From an uncultured Gemmiger sp. (GTDB lineage Bacteria; Bacillota; Clostridia; Oscillospirales; Ruminococcaceae), in contig CALXAH010000002.1 in the NCBI GenBank assembly GCA_944386225.1, forward strand, positions 1 to 64,000: a DNA stretch of 64,000 bases, written 5' to 3'. Shown piece by piece: positions 33,598 to 41,795 of the stretch (positions are counted from its first letter, which is position 1; each line of letters begins with the position of its first letter). Below the pieces are notes generated by a model, which did not search any database, was not told the DNA's origin, and saw only the letters and a list, made by a program, of their open reading frames with translations. A program made the position numbers and the translations under genes.

Positions 33598-35136
33598 ATG
33601 AAACGTTTACTGCGCGGGGCGCTGACCCGTACCTTCTTCGCGGTGGTGCTGGTCCTGATGCAGATCGCTTTGACCATCGGCCTGTTCCTGTGGGTGGGCA
33701 GCCTTGCCCCCTATGTCTACCTGGTTCTGATTGTCCTGAGCGTTCTGTTTATCGTGGCCCTGCTGGACCGGGACAACGTAAACCCGGCCTACAAGATCAT
33801 GTGGATCCTGCTGATCGTATCCCTGCCCCCCACCGGGAGCCTATTCTATCTGTTCTGGGCCAAGCCCCGGCACCGGGGCCGCAAGGCCCTGCGCTACGCC
33901 CAGTGCGAAGCCAGGGGCCGTCGTGCCTGCCCGGTGGACGAGGAACCGCTGCACCGTTTGCGGGAGTACTCCCCTGCTATGGGCCGCTGCGCCCGCTATC
34001 TGGCCGATTACGCCGGCGCGCCGGTATACGGGGACACCTCCAGCCGCTACTTTGCCTGGGGCGAGGATTTCTTTCCGGTATTTCTGGAACAGCTGCGGAA
34101 CGCCAAGCGGTTTGTTTTTATGGAGTACTTCATCATCAACCCGGGCTATATGTGGGACACCACCCTGGCGATCCTGAAGGAGAAAGCCGCCCAGGGGCTG
34201 GACGTGCGGGTGATGTACGACGCAGTGGGCTGTATGTTCACCCTGCCGGAAGGCTACGACCAGGTGCTGCGCAGCTACGGCATCAAATGCGTGGTATTTT
34301 CGCCGCTGGAGGTAAGCCGCCGCATCTCGGACTACCGGATGTTCAACCACCGGGATCACCGCAAGATCGCGGTGATCGACGGCAACGTGGGCTTTACCGG
34401 CGGGCTGAACTTTGCGGATGAGTACATCAACCGAAAGAAGCGGTTCGGCGTCTGGAAGGACACCGGCCTGATGCTGCAGGGCAGCGGGGTCTATTCCCTG
34501 ACCTGTACCTTCCTGAGCAACTGGGACTACTGCACCGGTGCGGCCAGCCACTATGAGGACTACGCCCCCCAGCTGCGCTGCCCGGCGGACGGCTATGTGC
34601 AGCCCTATGCGGACAACCCGCTGGATCAGGAAAACATCTCGGAAAACGCCTATTTCAACATTCTGCACCAGAGCCAGCACTACGCCTATATTGTGACCCC
34701 CTATCTGGTGATCGACAGCGAGATGATCTCCAGCCTGAAGCTGGCGGCCAAGAGCGGCGTGGACGTGCGGATCATCACCCCCGGCATCCCGGACAAGTGG
34801 TATGTCTACTGGGTGACCCAGAGCTTTTACCGCACCCTGCTGGAGGCGGGTGTGCGCATCTATGAATACACCCCGGGCTTTATCCACGCCAAGATGTATG
34901 TGTCGGATGACCGGATGGCGGTGGTGGGCAGCGCCAACATGGACTACCGCAGCCTGTATCTGCATTTTGAGAACTGCTGTGCCTTTTACGGCGGCAAGAT
35001 GGTGCAGGATGTGCGCCGGGATATCGAGCGCTGCATGACCCAGAGCCGGGAAGTGACCATTGAGGACGTGGATCACACCCCCTGGCCCAAGCGATTGTTC
35101 CAGTTGTTCCTGCGGCTGTTTGCGCCGCTGCTGTGA
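33598..35136 (+). CDS. cls: Cardiolipin synthase
   Basis: Joins two phosphatidylglycerols to cardiolipin plus glycerol at the membrane. Two N-terminal membrane segments (about 10-60) precede a phospholipase D-type body with two HKD motifs, HRKIAVIDGNVGFTGG and HAKMYVSDDRMAVVGSAN. WILLIVSLPPTGSLFYLFW is the typical second-helix block. Length 512 is normal for the Firmicute enzyme. The ATG at 33598 has AAGGAG upstream, 34 bases after the cyclophilin gene, so co-transcription is likely. Confidence 0.96.
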   Translation: MKRLLRGALTRTFFAVVLVLMQIALTIGLFLWVGSLAPYVYLVLIVLSVLFIVALLDRDNVNPAYKIMWILLIVSLPPTGSLFYLFWAKPRHRGRKALRYAQCEARGRRACPVDEEPLHRLREYSPAMGRCARYLADYAGAPVYGDTSSRYFAWGEDFFPVFLEQLRNAKRFVFMEYFIINPGYMWDTTLAILKEKAAQGLDVRVMYDAVGCMFTLPEGYDQVLRSYGIKCVVFSPLEVSRRISDYRMFNHRDHRKIAVIDGNVGFTGGLNFADEYINRKKRFGVWKDTGLMLQGSGVYSLTCTFLSNWDYCTGAASHYEDYAPQLRCPADGYVQPYADNPLDQENISENAYFNILHQSQHYAYIVTPYLVIDSEMISSLKLAAKSGVDVRIITPGIPDKWYVYWVTQSFYRTLLEAGVRIYEYTPGFIHAKMYVSDDRMAVVGSANMDYRSLYLHFENCCAFYGGKMVQDVRRDIERCMTQSREVTIEDVDHTPWPKRLFQLFLRLFAPLL

Positions 35137-35161
35137 CCCATTGTATGCGAGAAGGAGACCT

Positions 35162-35578
35162 ATGGAAACCACAAAACCGATTCTGATCATTGACGGACAG
35201 GGCGGTGGCATGGGCCGTACTCTGATCACCCAGCTGCGGGCCGCGGGCTGCACCCGGGAGATCCTGGCGGTGGGCGCCAACGCGGCCGCCACCGCAGCCA
35301 TGCGCAAAGCGGGCGCCAACGCCGGGGCCACCGGCGAAAACGCCGTGCTGGTGAACGCGCCCCGGGCGGCGGTGATTGCCGGCCCCCTGGGCATTGTACT
35401 GGCGGACAGCCTGCTGGGCGAATGCACCGCCGCCATGGCAGCGGCGGTGGCCCGCAGCCCGGCCCACAAGGTGCTGGTACCGGTAAGCCGGTGCGGCGTG
35501 TCGGTGGCCGGTGTGGAGGAAAAGCCTCTGGCCGACTACATCGCCGACGCGGTGCAGCGCATCCTGGCGCTGGCGTAA
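35162..35578 (+). CDS. DUF3842 family protein
   Basis: A 138-residue protein of the clostridial DUF3842 family. It starts with a Rossmann-like ILIIDGQGGGMGRTLITQL and has the family blocks EILAVGANAAATAAMRKAGA and GPLGIVLADSLLGE. The family often accompanies corrinoid or nickel-related genes, but its function is not established and nothing of that kind is near here. AAGGAG stands before the ATG; it is the last gene of the cyclophilin-cls unit. Confidence 0.88.
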   Translation: METTKPILIIDGQGGGMGRTLITQLRAAGCTREILAVGANAAATAAMRKAGANAGATGENAVLVNAPRAAVIAGPLGIVLADSLLGECTAAMAAAVARSPAHKVLVPVSRCGVSVAGVEEKPLADYIADAVQRILALA

Positions 35579-35592
35579 ATACCAGGAATCAA

Positions 35593-35629
35593 CAAAAACT
35601 GCCGTGGGCAATGCCCACGGCAGTTTTTA
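35593..35629. terminator. Bidirectional terminator
   Basis: AAAAACTGCCGTGGGCA and TGCCCACGGCAGTTTTT (35594-35628) form a near-perfect symmetrical terminator between the DUF3842 gene and the convergent flavoprotein gene. Confidence 0.92.
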
Positions 35630-35631
35630 TG

Positions 35632-37485
35632 TTATTGCAGCGCCGCAGCGACCTGCTCGCCGCAAAGCTTGCCGGAGGTAGCGGCCCAGGACAGCATGCA
35701 GGTGGGCATGCTCTCCGTGCCGTGCACACCGCCCACGCACTCGCCCGCCGCATACAGGCCGGCAATGGGCTGATCTTCGCCATTCAGAACCTGGAAGCTC
35801 TCGTTGACCTTCACACCGCCCAGTGTGGTGGCAAAGCGCAGCTTCTGTTCAATAATGTAATATGTACCGCCCTCTTCCAAGGGGAACAGCTCCTCGCGGC
35901 CAAACTGGGTATCTTCCCCAGCGGCAACCATGGCGTTCCAATTGTCCACGGTAGCTTTCAGCGCTTCGCCGTCGATGCCGGCGGCCTCGCCTACCGCTGC
36001 CAGGTCTTCACCGCGGCGGAATACCGGAGTGGTGCCGTCGGGCGCGGTGAACCATTTCTCCTGATCCTCATACGTAAACAGACCGGAGGAACTGTGGGAC
36101 TCATTTGCCGATTTGGCCCACACATCGTAGGCGTTCTGATCCATGACCAGGTAGATCACGTTGTCAGTCTGGGGAACAGTGGCCTTCTTGATAGAGACGA
36201 AATCCAGATTTTCGTCCACCACCCGCTGGCCTTCCTTGTTCACATAGATCGCACCGGTGGTCTGGGTGGTCAGGGCAGAGTGCACCGAGGCCACCTTGCC
36301 CAGACCTTCGGATACCTCGATACCCTGGGGGTACATCTTGGCATAATCCATAAAGCAGGTCTGTGCGCCCACAGCCTCGGCCATCTGGATGCCTTCGCCG
36401 GTGGAGGAAACCGCGCCGTAGAACAGGGCAATGGACAGAGAGTCGGACAGCATGTCCGGGTTGTTGCCGAAGCCGCCGGTAGCCAGCACCGTGATAGGCG
36501 CGCTGACCTTGACGGTGTTTCCATCCGCATCGGTGGCGGACACACCCACCACAGCACCGCTCTCATCGGTAAGCAGTTCGTTGGCCTTGGTCTCCATCAG
36601 GATTTCGCCGCCCTGGTTTTCAAAGTTCTCAGCCAGCACATTGATCATGGTCATGCTGCCGCCATCCACCTGGAAGCTGCGCTGCACGGTGTGTTCCGGG
36701 AAATTGGAGAACTGCTGGGTGATGGGTACGTTCATATCATCAATCAGCCAGTCCAGGGTGGTTCCCATGTTCTCGGCAAACAGCTTGAGAAGGGTGGGAT
36801 CATTCTGACCCTCGCCGCCCTTGAGCAGATCGTCGTAGATCAATTCCGGGCTGTCATTGGTGATGCCAAAGGATTTTTGCAGTTCCGAGCAGCCGCCCGC
36901 GATACCGCCCGCCACAGCGGAAGCGCCGCCCATGGAGGCCATCTTTTCCAGCAGGATCACGCTGCCTGCGCCCTGCTGCAGCGCGGCATTGGCCGCGCTC
37001 AGACCCGCGGCACCGCTGCCGATGACTACCACATCGGCGGTCTTTTCAATGGTCTGGGCCGGGGTTTCATCCGTCTGGGCCGCAGCCTGCTTGAGCGCTT
37101 CCACATCGGCGCCCGCCTGCGTCAGGCAATCCTCAGCCGCCGCCAGGATTGCCTTGCTGGTGTTGGTAGCGCCAGCCACCGCATCCACGGCCAGTGTCTG
37201 CCCTTCCACAATGGATGCCGGGATACGCTCGATCGCCGGATCGCTGATGCCCGGGGTTTCAGCATGATCGGTGACAGTGACGCTCACAATAGAGGCATCA
37301 TCCACCACTACCTCCACCGTTACCGGGCCATTGTTGCCGTCCGCCTGGGCGGTATAAGTACCGGCGGTATAGCCACCGTCCGCAGGCACCGAGGAACCGG
37401 TGCCGCTTTGGCCGCAGCCGGCCAGCCCGGCCAGCATTACTGCTGCCAGAATCAGGCCCAGCCCACGTTTGTGCCAATTGCTCAT
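35632..37485 (-). CDS. Flavinylated lipoprotein: FMN-binding domain + fumarate reductase-type flavoprotein
   Basis: A 617-residue exported flavoprotein. Lipobox LAGC ends at Cys24. An FMN-binding domain (about 35-120) carries the flavinylation motif DAVAGATNTSKAI, with Thr109 the likely FMN site; it needs ApbE, not in the window. From residue 150 a FAD domain starts with ADVVVIGSGAAGLSAANAAL and continues in fumarate reductase/urocanate reductase style (EKMASMGGASAVAGG, then PTCMLSWAATSGKLCGEQ). Such proteins reduce an enoate (fumarate, urocanate, cinnamate-like) as an extracellular electron acceptor; the substrate here is unknown. Divergent from a TetR-type gene. Confidence 0.92.
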   Translation of the reverse strand: MSNWHKRGLGLILAAVMLAGLAGCGQSGTGSSVPADGGYTAGTYTAQADGNNGPVTVEVVVDDASIVSVTVTDHAETPGISDPAIERIPASIVEGQTLAVDAVAGATNTSKAILAAAEDCLTQAGADVEALKQAAAQTDETPAQTIEKTADVVVIGSGAAGLSAANAALQQGAGSVILLEKMASMGGASAVAGGIAGGCSELQKSFGITNDSPELIYDDLLKGGEGQNDPTLLKLFAENMGTTLDWLIDDMNVPITQQFSNFPEHTVQRSFQVDGGSMTMINVLAENFENQGGEILMETKANELLTDESGAVVGVSATDADGNTVKVSAPITVLATGGFGNNPDMLSDSLSIALFYGAVSSTGEGIQMAEAVGAQTCFMDYAKMYPQGIEVSEGLGKVASVHSALTTQTTGAIYVNKEGQRVVDENLDFVSIKKATVPQTDNVIYLVMDQNAYDVWAKSANESHSSSGLFTYEDQEKWFTAPDGTTPVFRRGEDLAAVGEAAGIDGEALKATVDNWNAMVAAGEDTQFGREELFPLEEGGTYYIIEQKLRFATTLGGVKVNESFQVLNGEDQPIAGLYAAGECVGGVHGTESMPTCMLSWAATSGKLCGEQVAAALQ

Positions 37486-37534
37486 CTTTTCTTCTCCATT
37501 CTGCTTCAAAGCATGATTTCGCGGTACAAACCGC

Positions 37535-37575
37535 GTTACATACCGTAGTATAATACCAGAGTATGTAACTGTCAA
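37535..37575 (-). promoter_or_regulatory. Promoter and probable TetR operator of the flavoprotein gene
   Basis: On the minus strand TTGACA (37570-37575), 17 bp, TATACT (37547-37552). A perfect 9-bp inverted repeat, GTTACATAC at 37535-37543 and GTATGTAAC at 37561-37569, flanks the -10, so a dimer or dimer pair bound here would block RNA polymerase. A second smaller repeat (CGCGGT-ACAA-ACCGCG, 37520-37535) follows in the leader. Confidence 0.8.
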
Positions 37576-37683
37576 TCGTTTCTTGAACTTTTTTTCACAA
37601 AGATTGGCCCATTCTGTGTGGCTTGACATCCGCCTGCCTACCTTTTATTATTAAATTACTTAAACAAAAGGATGTATTGTGCC

Positions 37684-38280
37684 ATGTCTATCCATGCCAC
37701 CGCCCAGGAAGACCGCTCCCGCGCCACCAAAGAAACCCTGACGCAATCGGCCATGCGGTTGTTTTCGGAATACGGCTGCGACCGGGTGACCATCGACGAT
37801 ATCTGCGCCGACTGCCATCTGACCAAGGGCGCTTTTTACCACAACTTTCCCTCTAAGGATCACATCGTGGTACTGACCTTCAACCTGTTTCTGGATCAAT
37901 ACCTGCAGGAGCGTTTTGTATACGATCCCCGGCGGCCCGTGCCGGAGCAGCTGATCGAGCTGTACATGACCACCCTGGATTTCTGCCGTTCCATCGGCAA
38001 AGAACTGACTGCCTGTAACTATGAGGCAGGTATCCGCGCCCGGATTGACGTGCGCATCCAGGGACGCTTTTTTGTGCAGGCACTGGAACAGTTGGTGCGA
38101 CAGGGTATGGAGGCGGGCAACTTTCCGCCGGAACTGAGTTTTCTGGAAATTTACCAGAGCCTGGTGGCAACTTTTTCCGGCATGGCGGTAAAATGGGCCA
38201 CCCAGCCGGATGAAATGGACGAACAACTGGACTGGAAAAAGCTGCTGCGTGTACAGCTGTGCTACATGCTGCGGCCTTGA
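37684..38280 (+). CDS. TetR-family transcriptional regulator
   Basis: A 198-residue regulator with the TetR N-terminal HTH (ATKETLTQSAMRLFSEYGCDRVTIDDIC then LTKGAFYHNFPSKDHI) and a ligand-binding helical C-terminal domain. Divergently placed to the flavoprotein gene, it is the likely repressor of that gene, with the enoate substrate or a related compound as inducer (inference). The ATG at 37684 has AAAGGA 11 bases upstream; an ATG at 37672 leaves no room for a ribosome site. Confidence 0.92.
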   Translation: MSIHATAQEDRSRATKETLTQSAMRLFSEYGCDRVTIDDICADCHLTKGAFYHNFPSKDHIVVLTFNLFLDQYLQERFVYDPRRPVPEQLIELYMTTLDFCRSIGKELTACNYEAGIRARIDVRIQGRFFVQALEQLVRQGMEAGNFPPELSFLEIYQSLVATFSGMAVKWATQPDEMDEQLDWKKLLRVQLCYMLRP

Positions 38281-38288
38281 TTGCAATG

Positions 38289-38336
38289 AAAAAAAGCCCC
38301 GTGTATTTCCTGCATGCAGGAAATACACGGGGCTTT
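38289..38336. terminator. Bidirectional terminator after the TetR gene
   Basis: A perfect palindrome AAAGCCCCGTGTATTTCCTGC and its complement (about 38293-38335), stem of about 20 bp, between the convergent TetR and DUF1836 genes. Confidence 0.88.
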
Positions 38337-38345
38337 GCTTAACGC

Positions 38346-38897
38346 TCAGCATTCTTCATTCTGCCCCTGCCGGGCAACATACTGCAGACGTTTCTGTACG
38401 TAGACCTTGCCGGCACAGGCCAGCACGATGCGGCGCACCATGGCGCTGAGCTCGGTGGGCACCGAAGCGGTATCCGGCGGCTGGGTGATGTCGTCGTTCT
38501 CCAGCACGGCGCGCAGGGCGTTTTCCAGTTCGGCGCAGAAATAGTCATAGGCCACCTGGGGCGGGTATTCCGCCAGACCGGCCCGCAGGATCGCGTCCAC
38601 CTCCGGGATGCTGAACACCTGCTTCATGACGCAGAGCACCAGCAGGCTGGCCAGCTGCTGCCGGTCATACTTCTTGTTCTGCGGCCGGGCAATCACCTGC
38701 TGCTTGACGTAGTTGTTCACCATCGCCTTGGTCAGGTTGCTCTCCATGCTCACCCCCAGCGGGGCCAGGGCTTCGTTGATATAGCCGGTAAGCTGGTCCA
38801 TATACAGCTGGATCCCGGGCAGTTCCGCCCAGCGGGGGCAATGAAACTGCAGCAGCTGTTCAGCCAGCGGGCTTTGCCGAAAGGTTTGTTCCATCAT
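38346..38897 (-). CDS. DUF1836 family protein
   Basis: A 183-residue protein of the DUF1836 family. The recognition block is SNLTKAMVNNYVKQQVIARP followed by KKYDRQQLASLLVLCVMKQVFS, which looks like a winged-helix/MerR-like DNA-binding arrangement. Function is unestablished. Start at 38897 or 38894 behind AGGTG. It follows ruvX by 22 bases and is probably co-transcribed with it. Confidence 0.85.
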   Translation of the reverse strand: MMEQTFRQSPLAEQLLQFHCPRWAELPGIQLYMDQLTGYINEALAPLGVSMESNLTKAMVNNYVKQQVIARPQNKKYDRQQLASLLVLCVMKQVFSIPEVDAILRAGLAEYPPQVAYDYFCAELENALRAVLENDDITQPPDTASVPTELSAMVRRIVLACAGKVYVQKRLQYVARQGQNEEC

Positions 38898-38919
38898 CAG
38901 CACCTGCTTTCCGGGGCGG

Positions 38920-39348
38920 TCAGGCCTCGTCCGGGTGGTTTTTGCGCCAGGCCAGGAAGCTGTCCAGAATCACCGCGGCGCTCACCGCGTCCAGCCTCTG
39001 CTTGCGCTTTTTGCCAAAAGTACCGGCCTCGGTCAGCTGGGCCGCGGCGGTCACGGTGGTACGGCGCTCGTCCCACAGGCGCACCGGCATCTGGGCACCC
39101 AGTTCCACCAGCGCCGCCAGCTTGCGGGCCTTTTCCGCCCGGGCGCCTTCGGTGCCGTCCATGTTCCGGGGCAGGCCGATCACAATCATGCCCACGTCGT
39201 ATTCCCGGCTGGCATAGATGATCTTTTCCGCCACCTTGGCCATGCTTTTTTCCTCAATCTGCCCCACCGGAGTGGAAAGAAACTCGGTGCGGTCGCAAAC
39301 GGCCAGCCCGGTGCGGGCGTCGCCGTAATCCACTGCCATGATCTTCAT
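38920..39348 (-). CDS. ruvX: RuvX/YqgF-family putative pre-16S rRNA nuclease
   Basis: A 142-residue RNase H-fold protein, thought to finish the 5' end of 16S rRNA and earlier called a Holliday junction resolvase. It has MAVDYGDARTGLAVCD at the N-terminus (catalytic Asp), IVIGLPRNMDGTEG in the middle, LWDERRTTVTAA and the C-terminal DAVSAAVILDSFL with the last Asp. Normal length. It begins a two-gene unit with the DUF1836 gene and has a good promoter. Confidence 0.95.
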   Translation of the reverse strand: MKIMAVDYGDARTGLAVCDRTEFLSTPVGQIEEKSMAKVAEKIIYASREYDVGMIVIGLPRNMDGTEGARAEKARKLAALVELGAQMPVRLWDERRTTVTAAAQLTEAGTFGKKRKQRLDAVSAAVILDSFLAWRKNHPDEA

Positions 39349-39423
39349 TGTTTTCCGTATCCTCTCTGGGACAAGGCAAAGGCCCGTATCCCCGGCGTTT
39401 CGCGCAATTCCGCGTATGGTAGT

Positions 39424-39452
39424 ATTGTACACCATATCACCCGCCTTTTCAA
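39424..39452 (-). promoter_or_regulatory. Promoter of ruvX
   Basis: TTGAAA (39447-39452), 17 bp, TACAAT (39424-39429) on the minus strand. Confidence 0.72.
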
Positions 39453-39465
39453 GCGCGGCAGGACG

Positions 39466-39512
39466 CAACGAGACGGGGATGCCCGAAAAGAGCATCCCCG
39501 TCTCGTTTTTGT
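39466..39512. terminator. Terminator of the nucleoside/pentose operon
   Basis: ACGAGACGGGGATGC (39468-39482) pairs with GCATCCCCGTCTCGT (39492-39506) over a 9-base loop, 15 bp. It lies directly after the transketolase genes and before the ruvX promoter. Confidence 0.85.
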
Positions 39513-39534
39513 TTATAAACAGGTCAGTCCGCCC

Positions 39535-40485
39535 TTACTTGCGGGCCGCGACCCGCAGAGCCGCCGCGGCGATGTCCTTGGCCCGCAGGCCGAACTCATC
39601 CACCAGACCCATACCGGTACCGGAATGGCCGTACACATCCTGCACCGCCACCTTTTCCACCGGCACCCGCACGTCGGCATCGGCCAGCGCGGCCAGCACC
39701 GCGTCGCCCAGGCCGCCGATGGCACTGTGTTCCTCGGCGGTGACCACCGCGCCGGTCTTGCGGGCCAGCTCGGCCACCAGCTCGGCGTCCAGCGGCTTGA
39801 TGGTGTGGATGTCGGCCACGGCGGCGCTCACCCCCTGGGCAGCCAGAAGTTCGGCGGCCGCCAGGGCTTCCGGAACCTCCAGGCCGGTGGCCAGCAGGGC
39901 CACATCGGTGCCTTCCCGCAGCAGGTTGCCCTTGCCAATGGTGAAGTTTTCCAGCGAATGTGCATGGTAGACGCTGTCCACCGGCAGACGGCCCAGGCGG
40001 ATATACACCGGGCCCTCATGCTCCAGCATGCCCCGAACCGCCGCCTTGGTCTCATAGTGATCCGCCGGGCAGAGAACGGTCATGCCCGGGATGGTGCGCA
40101 TCAGGGCCATATCCTCCAGGCACTGGTGGGTGGCGCCGTCCTCGCCCACGCTTACGCCCGCGTGGGTGCCGGCAATCTTCACATTCAGATGAGGATACCC
40201 CACCGAATTGCGGATCTGCTCATAGGCGCGCCCGGCGCTGAACATGGCAAAGGTAGCCGCCACCGGGATCTTGCCCGCCGCCGCCAGGCCGGCGGCCACG
40301 CCCAGCATATTGCACTCGGCAATGCCGCAGTTGACGAACCGCTCCGGGCAGGCCGCTGCAAAAATATCGGTGCGGGTAGCCTTGGACAGGTCTGCGTCCA
40401 GCACCACCAGATCCGGGTATTCTGCCGCCAGTTCGGCCAGCGTTTCACCAAAACTTACGCGGGTTGCTTCTTTGATCGGTTCCAT
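39535..40485 (-). CDS. Transketolase, C-terminal subunit
   Basis: The pyrimidine-binding and C-terminal half of a split transketolase (316 residues). It shows RVSFGETLAELAAEYPDLVVLDADLSKATRT, FVNCGIAECNMLGVAAGLAAAG with the catalytic Glu, and a C-terminal domain ending GLVDEFGLRAKDI. Works with the N-terminal subunit encoded immediately upstream (stop and start adjacent) to move two-carbon units between sugar phosphates. Last gene of the long operon, where it would recycle pentose phosphate into glycolysis. Confidence 0.95.
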   Translation of the reverse strand: MEPIKEATRVSFGETLAELAAEYPDLVVLDADLSKATRTDIFAAACPERFVNCGIAECNMLGVAAGLAAAGKIPVAATFAMFSAGRAYEQIRNSVGYPHLNVKIAGTHAGVSVGEDGATHQCLEDMALMRTIPGMTVLCPADHYETKAAVRGMLEHEGPVYIRLGRLPVDSVYHAHSLENFTIGKGNLLREGTDVALLATGLEVPEALAAAELLAAQGVSAAVADIHTIKPLDAELVAELARKTGAVVTAEEHSAIGGLGDAVLAALADADVRVPVEKVAVQDVYGHSGTGMGLVDEFGLRAKDIAAAALRVAARK

Positions 40486-41331
40486 TCACTCCACCTCCCA
40501 GCGGGCCAGTTCGGCCTCCAGTTCCTGTTTTGCCTGGGCATACTGCTCGGCGTTCGGGGCCTTGCCGTGCCAGCCGGCCTGATCTTCCATAAAGCTGACC
40601 CCCTTGCCCTTGACGGTGGTCGCCAGGATCACGGTGGGGCGGCCCTTTTCGGCGCGGGCGGCGGCAAAGGCGGCCTCCAGCGCGTCAAAGTCGTGGCCGT
40701 CCACCTTCAGCACCTGAAAACCGAAGCCCTCGAACTTCTTGTCCAGCGGGCCGGGGCCGGCCACGTCCTCCACCCGGCCGTCGATCTGCAGGCCGTTGGA
40801 GTCCACGATCCAGCACATGTTGTCCAGCTTGTTGTGGGCGGCAAACATGGCGGCCTCCCACACCTGGCCCTCTTCCATCTCGCCGTCGCCCAGCAGGGTG
40901 TATACCCGCCAGGACGCGCCGTCCAGCTTGGCGGCCAGCGCCATGCCGCAGGCGGTGCTCACACCCTGGCCCAGGCTGCCGCTGGTCATGTCCACGCCGG
41001 GGATCTTCTTCATATCGGGATGCCCCTGCAGGATCGAACCGCTCTTGCGGAAGGTGGGCAGCAGCGCCGGGTCAAAGAACCCGCGCCGGGCCAGCGCCGC
41101 GTACAGGCCGGGGCTGCTGTGGCCCTTGCTCAATACGAACCGGTCCCGGTCGGGCCAGCGGGGCTGGGCCGGGTCAAGGTTCAGTTCCTTATTATACAGC
41201 CAGGTCAGGATATCGGCGCTGCTCAGCGCGCCGCCCGGATGGCCGGACTGCGCCGTGAACACCTGTTCCAGCACGTCCAGCCGCAGCCGGGCGGCGGCCC
41301 GGCGCAGGGCGCTGCGTTCGGATTGTTCCAT
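40486..41331 (-). CDS. Transketolase, N-terminal subunit
   Basis: The ThDP-diphosphate-binding half of a split transketolase (281 residues): HPGGALSSADILTWLYN, KGHSSPGLYAALARRGF, GSLGQGVSTACGMALAAKLDG and the ThDP motif GDGEMEEGQVWEAAMFAAHNKLDN. The split form is common in Firmicutes pathway operons. Its subunit partner is encoded directly after it. Expression from a nucleoside operon suggests a catabolic isozyme in addition to a housekeeping one elsewhere. Confidence 0.95.
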   Translation of the reverse strand: MEQSERSALRRAAARLRLDVLEQVFTAQSGHPGGALSSADILTWLYNKELNLDPAQPRWPDRDRFVLSKGHSSPGLYAALARRGFFDPALLPTFRKSGSILQGHPDMKKIPGVDMTSGSLGQGVSTACGMALAAKLDGASWRVYTLLGDGEMEEGQVWEAAMFAAHNKLDNMCWIVDSNGLQIDGRVEDVAGPGPLDKKFEGFGFQVLKVDGHDFDALEAAFAAARAEKGRPTVILATTVKGKGVSFMEDQAGWHGKAPNAEQYAQAKQELEAELARWEVE

Positions 41332-41347
41332 TTTGCAAAACCTCCTT

Positions 41348-41776
41348 TTACAACGCGTCGATCATGGCGACCCGCGCGGCGTGGATACCGCCCAGATGCT
41401 CCGCGTTCATATAGGCGCAAACCATCTCCCAGGCGTGTTCCACACCCACGGTACGGCCGCCAAAAGCAATCACGTTGGCATTGTTGTGTTCTTTGGCCAT
41501 GCGGGCGCTGTAGCAATCGGCGCACAGGGCGGCCCGGATCCCCTTGATCTTGTTGGCCGCCATCGAGATGCCGATGCCGGTGCCGCAGCACAGAATGCCG
41601 AACGACACCTCGCCTTCCAGCACAACACGGCTCAGGGCCACCGCAATGTCGGGATAGTCCACCGGTTCGCCGCCGCAGCCCACATCCAGCACATCGTGCC
41701 CCTGTTCGATGAGGCGTTTTTTCAGCTGTTCTTTCAGTTCATAGCCGCCGTGATCGCTGCCTACCACGATCTTCAT
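41348..41776 (-). CDS. rpiB: Ribose-5-phosphate isomerase B
   Basis: A 142-residue RpiB/LacAB-type sugar phosphate isomerase that interconverts ribose 5-phosphate and ribulose 5-phosphate. MKIVVGSDHGGYELKEQLK at the start, catalytic Cys region FGILCCGTGIGISMAANKIKGIRAALC, and HNNANVIAFGGRTVG are diagnostic. I start at the ATG at 41776. In this operon it would process pentose phosphate from nucleosides. A close relative acting on another aldose phosphate (allose, galactose) cannot be excluded. Confidence 0.93.
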   Translation of the reverse strand: MKIVVGSDHGGYELKEQLKKRLIEQGHDVLDVGCGGEPVDYPDIAVALSRVVLEGEVSFGILCCGTGIGISMAANKIKGIRAALCADCYSARMAKEHNNANVIAFGGRTVGVEHAWEMVCAYMNAEHLGGIHAARVAMIDAL

Positions 41777-41795
41777 AATCAGTTCCTCTTTTCTT

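Noticed and set aside
35422-37548. Long plus-strand open frame opposite the flavoprotein gene
   Set aside because: Antisense shadow caused by GC-rich codon bias; the minus-strand protein has lipobox, FMN and FAD motifs.
38935-41547. 870-codon plus-strand open frame opposite ruvX and transketolase genes
   Set aside because: Spans several real minus-strand genes and their gaps; sequence is repetitive Gly/His/Gln-rich without domains.
39535-41776. Sulfo-transketolase (sulfoquinovose) pathway, suggested by split transketolase + RpiB-like protein + sulfatase
   Set aside because: No sulfoacetaldehyde reductase or sulfoquinovose-specific gene is present, while cytidine deaminase, nucleoside hydrolase and a BMP importer are. 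Nucleoside salvage explains more of the genes.
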